From the NCBI GenBank assembly GCA_017642855.1, contig JAEPOO010000001.1, positions 496,001 through 560,000 of the forward strand: 64,000 bases of DNA. Reading direction: 5' to 3'. The DNA comes from Pseudomonadales bacterium. Lineage in GTDB: Bacteria > Pseudomonadota > Gammaproteobacteria > Pseudomonadales > Azotimanducaceae. Below, piece after piece: positions 63,301-64,000 of this stretch; position 1 is the first letter of the stretch; each line of letters starts with the position of its first letter. Made by a program: the position numbers and the translations under genes. The notes under the pieces are model-generated. The model ran no database searches. It was given only the letters and a program-made list of their open reading frames with translations, and was not told the DNA's origin.

Positions 63301-63518
63301 TGCCAATCATGGCTGAGCGGTCAACGGACGCGCAGTTCCTCAAGCCAGCGGTACTGTCACTGGCATTCGGTGTTCTTTTCGCCTTGTTTGTCACGCTTTT
63401 GATGGTGCCTGCGCTTTATTGTATCGGAGGAGACATTAAGTCAGGGTCGAAACAGGTCAGCACTAAACTGCGTGGGCTGCTTGGTTCCGGCCTGGAAGCG
63501 CTCGGGGCGAAGCATTAG
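60387..63518 (+). CDS. RND-family efflux permease
   Basis: A 1043-aa inner-membrane pump of the AcrB/MdtB plan: helix 1 near residue 20, large periplasmic loops, and the proton-relay motif GIVVDDAIVVGE in helix 4. The second half repeats the plan (YFGIGAAAGVVVNDNLVLVD), with Asn and Asp where the first half has Asp-Asp. Full length and intact. It extrudes lipophilic or cationic compounds with an outer-membrane TolC partner encoded elsewhere. It ends 4 bp inside the convergent GST gene. Confidence 0.92.
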   Translation: MRTIIGWWANNPVAANLLMAGILLSGFLGFSAMEREAFPTFKDNSVSIEVIWPGAAPQEVEEQILFRIEEALKDIDNVYRVYSTAQESYARLDVYTYANVPIEEFLNEVKNAVDSVTSLPRDIENPRVRQRIFRGEMIRVAVHGDLNERTLNRLAEDLRDEIAALPYVSIVELFGTRREEVSIELSEEAMRRYAVSFSEVAAAIRSSSINLSSGRVRTETGDVVLRARNLADNEEEFGSIVIRQNADGAVTRVRDVARVIDGFEDEEILATMNGEPSVLLQVLSTDNMQVVKTSDAVRAWMDERQKTLPNGVSLTIWFDTADVYKSRMATIGNSAYLGLILVFLVLILSLRPKVALWVTIGIAVAFMGTFALLPANDVSLNILSTFAFLLVLGIVVDDAIVVGESIHQQTHRMGGGPEGAIEGAFVVSKPVFFAVMTTMIAFAPWFFISGTDAQVTRQLSIVITLALVISLIEAFLILPAHLRNMQHREKLGKFSAWQKRVEESIVTFANQRYRSWISTAIEHRYVTAAVFVTGFVVSVGLFSSGWVKFNFTPEVENEIIYINVELPSGTPYSRALGILDQLQRAELQLIEEVKADAEVKGGTGKLIEGWYTRSRRDGVIAIVKLAPPEIRDLSAKEAATRLRELVGEVPDADNIEVNYTMNNNGPQLSYVLRHRDMDVLRAASSDLQAQLYTYDGTYYVRDNLRGETDELHLSLKPGAEKLGITLSEVSRQVRQAYFGEEVQRLPRENGDVKVMVKYPKAQRRNLESLNNFRVRTMDGRQVPLLSVVDIELTTGVQQIQRRDGERMVRVSAHVADDLTNDINMNVSDTFLPELKKKYPELRIGKSGRQEAEEEFFSEIGSLYMVAFFSMYALIAIAFRSYFLPLLIMTAIPFGFMGAVYGHLIFGVPMALFSYFGIGAAAGVVVNDNLVLVDLIGRLREQGKSIVEAVVEAGVTRFRPILLTSVTTFVGLMPIMAERSTDAQFLKPAVLSLAFGVLFALFVTLLMVPALYCIGGDIKSGSKQVSTKLRGLLGSGLEALGAKH

Positions 63519-64000
63519 TCCAACGCTTGTGCTCGGGCGAGGGACTCTCTCGCGTAGCAGCGCGTTTGCCAGTCCACGACGTTTGGAAAATCTGACAGAT
63601 CGAATTTGATCATATCCAGCAGCAGCATGACACTGGAGACATTCAGGTCGGCAATCGTAAAGCGATTTCCAACCAGGTAATCGCGAGTCTCGAGATGTTC
63701 ATCTAGCACTTTCATCGGTCTTGGGAGTGCCTCGATGGCTTCATCCATGGCTCTCTGATTCATGTTGTCCTTGTGCAACATGATCTGGATGATCACCTGC
63801 ATCTGCAGAAACTCAATCTCGCTGATACCCCAGACACTCCATTGGTTGATCTGCGCTTCCAGCTCTGCTGAGTTCGGATAAAGCTCAGGCTTGTATTTGC
63901 GAGCCAGGTAAAGGTTGATTGCCATGGACTCGAACAGGGTGACATCATCATCCACCAGTGCTGGGATTCGTCCGTTCGGATTGACGCCCAAATACTCGTC
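63515..64000 (-). CDS. Glutathione S-transferase, partial (right edge)
   Basis: The reading frame runs off the window end. The visible 160 or so residues include the thioredoxin-fold end GVNPNGRIPALVDDDVTLFESMAI, with the cis-Pro and the glutathione-contacting ES pair, then the helical C-domain with GNRFTIADLNVSSVM (N-capping box). It is a theta/beta-like bacterial GST, perhaps MaiA-related. The catalytic N-terminus is outside the window. Confidence 0.85.
   Translation of the reverse strand, partial: DEYLGVNPNGRIPALVDDDVTLFESMAINLYLARKYKPELYPNSAELEAQINQWSVWGISEIEFLQMQVIIQIMLHKDNMNQRAMDEAIEALPRPMKVLDEHLETRDYLVGNRFTIADLNVSSVMLLLDMIKFDLSDFPNVVDWQTRCYARESLARAQALD

Noticed and set aside
1..64000. 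CRISPR arrays, tRNA/rRNA genes, transposases, integrases, prophage genes
   Set aside because: I looked for regularly spaced repeats, cloverleaf ends and transposase motifs on both strands and found none.

Overview
The window looks like a chromosomal segment of an aerobic, probably marine or aquatic gammaproteobacterium. The combination of EpmC (EF-P hydroxylase), the Xni/ExoIX flap endonuclease, YchJ, a Tat-exported PhoX and many oxygenases fits Gammaproteobacteria. Genus-level placement is not possible from reading alone. Base composition is even, close to 50% G+C, and gene density is high. I found no rRNA, tRNA, CRISPR array, insertion sequence or prophage.

Layout. 1-5.6 kb: M19 dipeptidase, an NTF2-like protein, a DUF2007/zinc-finger protein, a TauD-type dioxygenase and a Fe-ADH/SDR pair. 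5.7-8.7 kb: a TerB-like gene divergent from a ZigA/YciC-type COG0523 GTPase, followed by the wreck of an AztABC/ZnuABC-like zinc importer. 8.7-14.3 kb: metallophosphoesterase, GMC oxidoreductase, DUF3604 protein and an exported methyltransferase. 14.4-16.1 kb: a DUF1826-TerB-DUF1826 operon behind a near-perfect palindrome. 16.1-25.1 kb: ArgE-like deacylase, cyclase, amidohydrolase, 2OG oxygenase, YchJ, P450, APH-like kinase and Baeyer-Villiger monooxygenase. 25.4-34.7 kb: a minus-strand block whose head is a six-gene set, zur-merC-COG0523-ABC ATPase-His-rich permease-DUF3299, followed by PhoX, an EEP nuclease, a Fe-ADH and a SEC-C peptide. 34.7-44.2 kb: a decayed VOC gene, FAD monooxygenase, nitroreductase, two exported unknowns, PEP-mutase-family lyase, S-formylglutathione hydrolase/SDR, a heptaheme cytochrome with TPRs and an MFS transporter. 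44.2-48.9 kb: exported KatG, CopB and CopA. 49-64 kb: OYE, LLM and Rieske oxygenases, then a housekeeping run (TusA, GGCT-like, EpmC, thioesterase, Xni, NAD-kinase-like, MsrB, K+ channel, rhomboid), an RND efflux pair and a partial GST.

Main theme: zinc starvation. Three intergenic sites share a 17-bp palindrome (best copy ATGATATAACATATCAT) close to the classical Zur box. They sit in front of zur itself, in front of the ZigA-type GTPase and in front of the DUF1826-TerB-DUF1826 operon. The usual zinc ABC importer behind the GTPase is pseudogenised. The zur operon instead encodes a MacB-like ABC system whose permease carries a loop with 29 histidines in 94 residues. My reading is that the lineage has swapped its zinc-acquisition machinery and retains an undescribed zinc-starvation module (DUF1826 and TerB). 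The DUF1826 proteins show an HxD...H...R pattern like that of Fe(II)/2-oxoglutarate oxygenases.

The rest of the window is mostly catabolism of organic acids, terpenoid/steroid-like or aromatic compounds (P450, BVMO, Rieske oxygenase, LLM and OYE flavoenzymes, several dehydrogenases), plus copper and peroxide defence.
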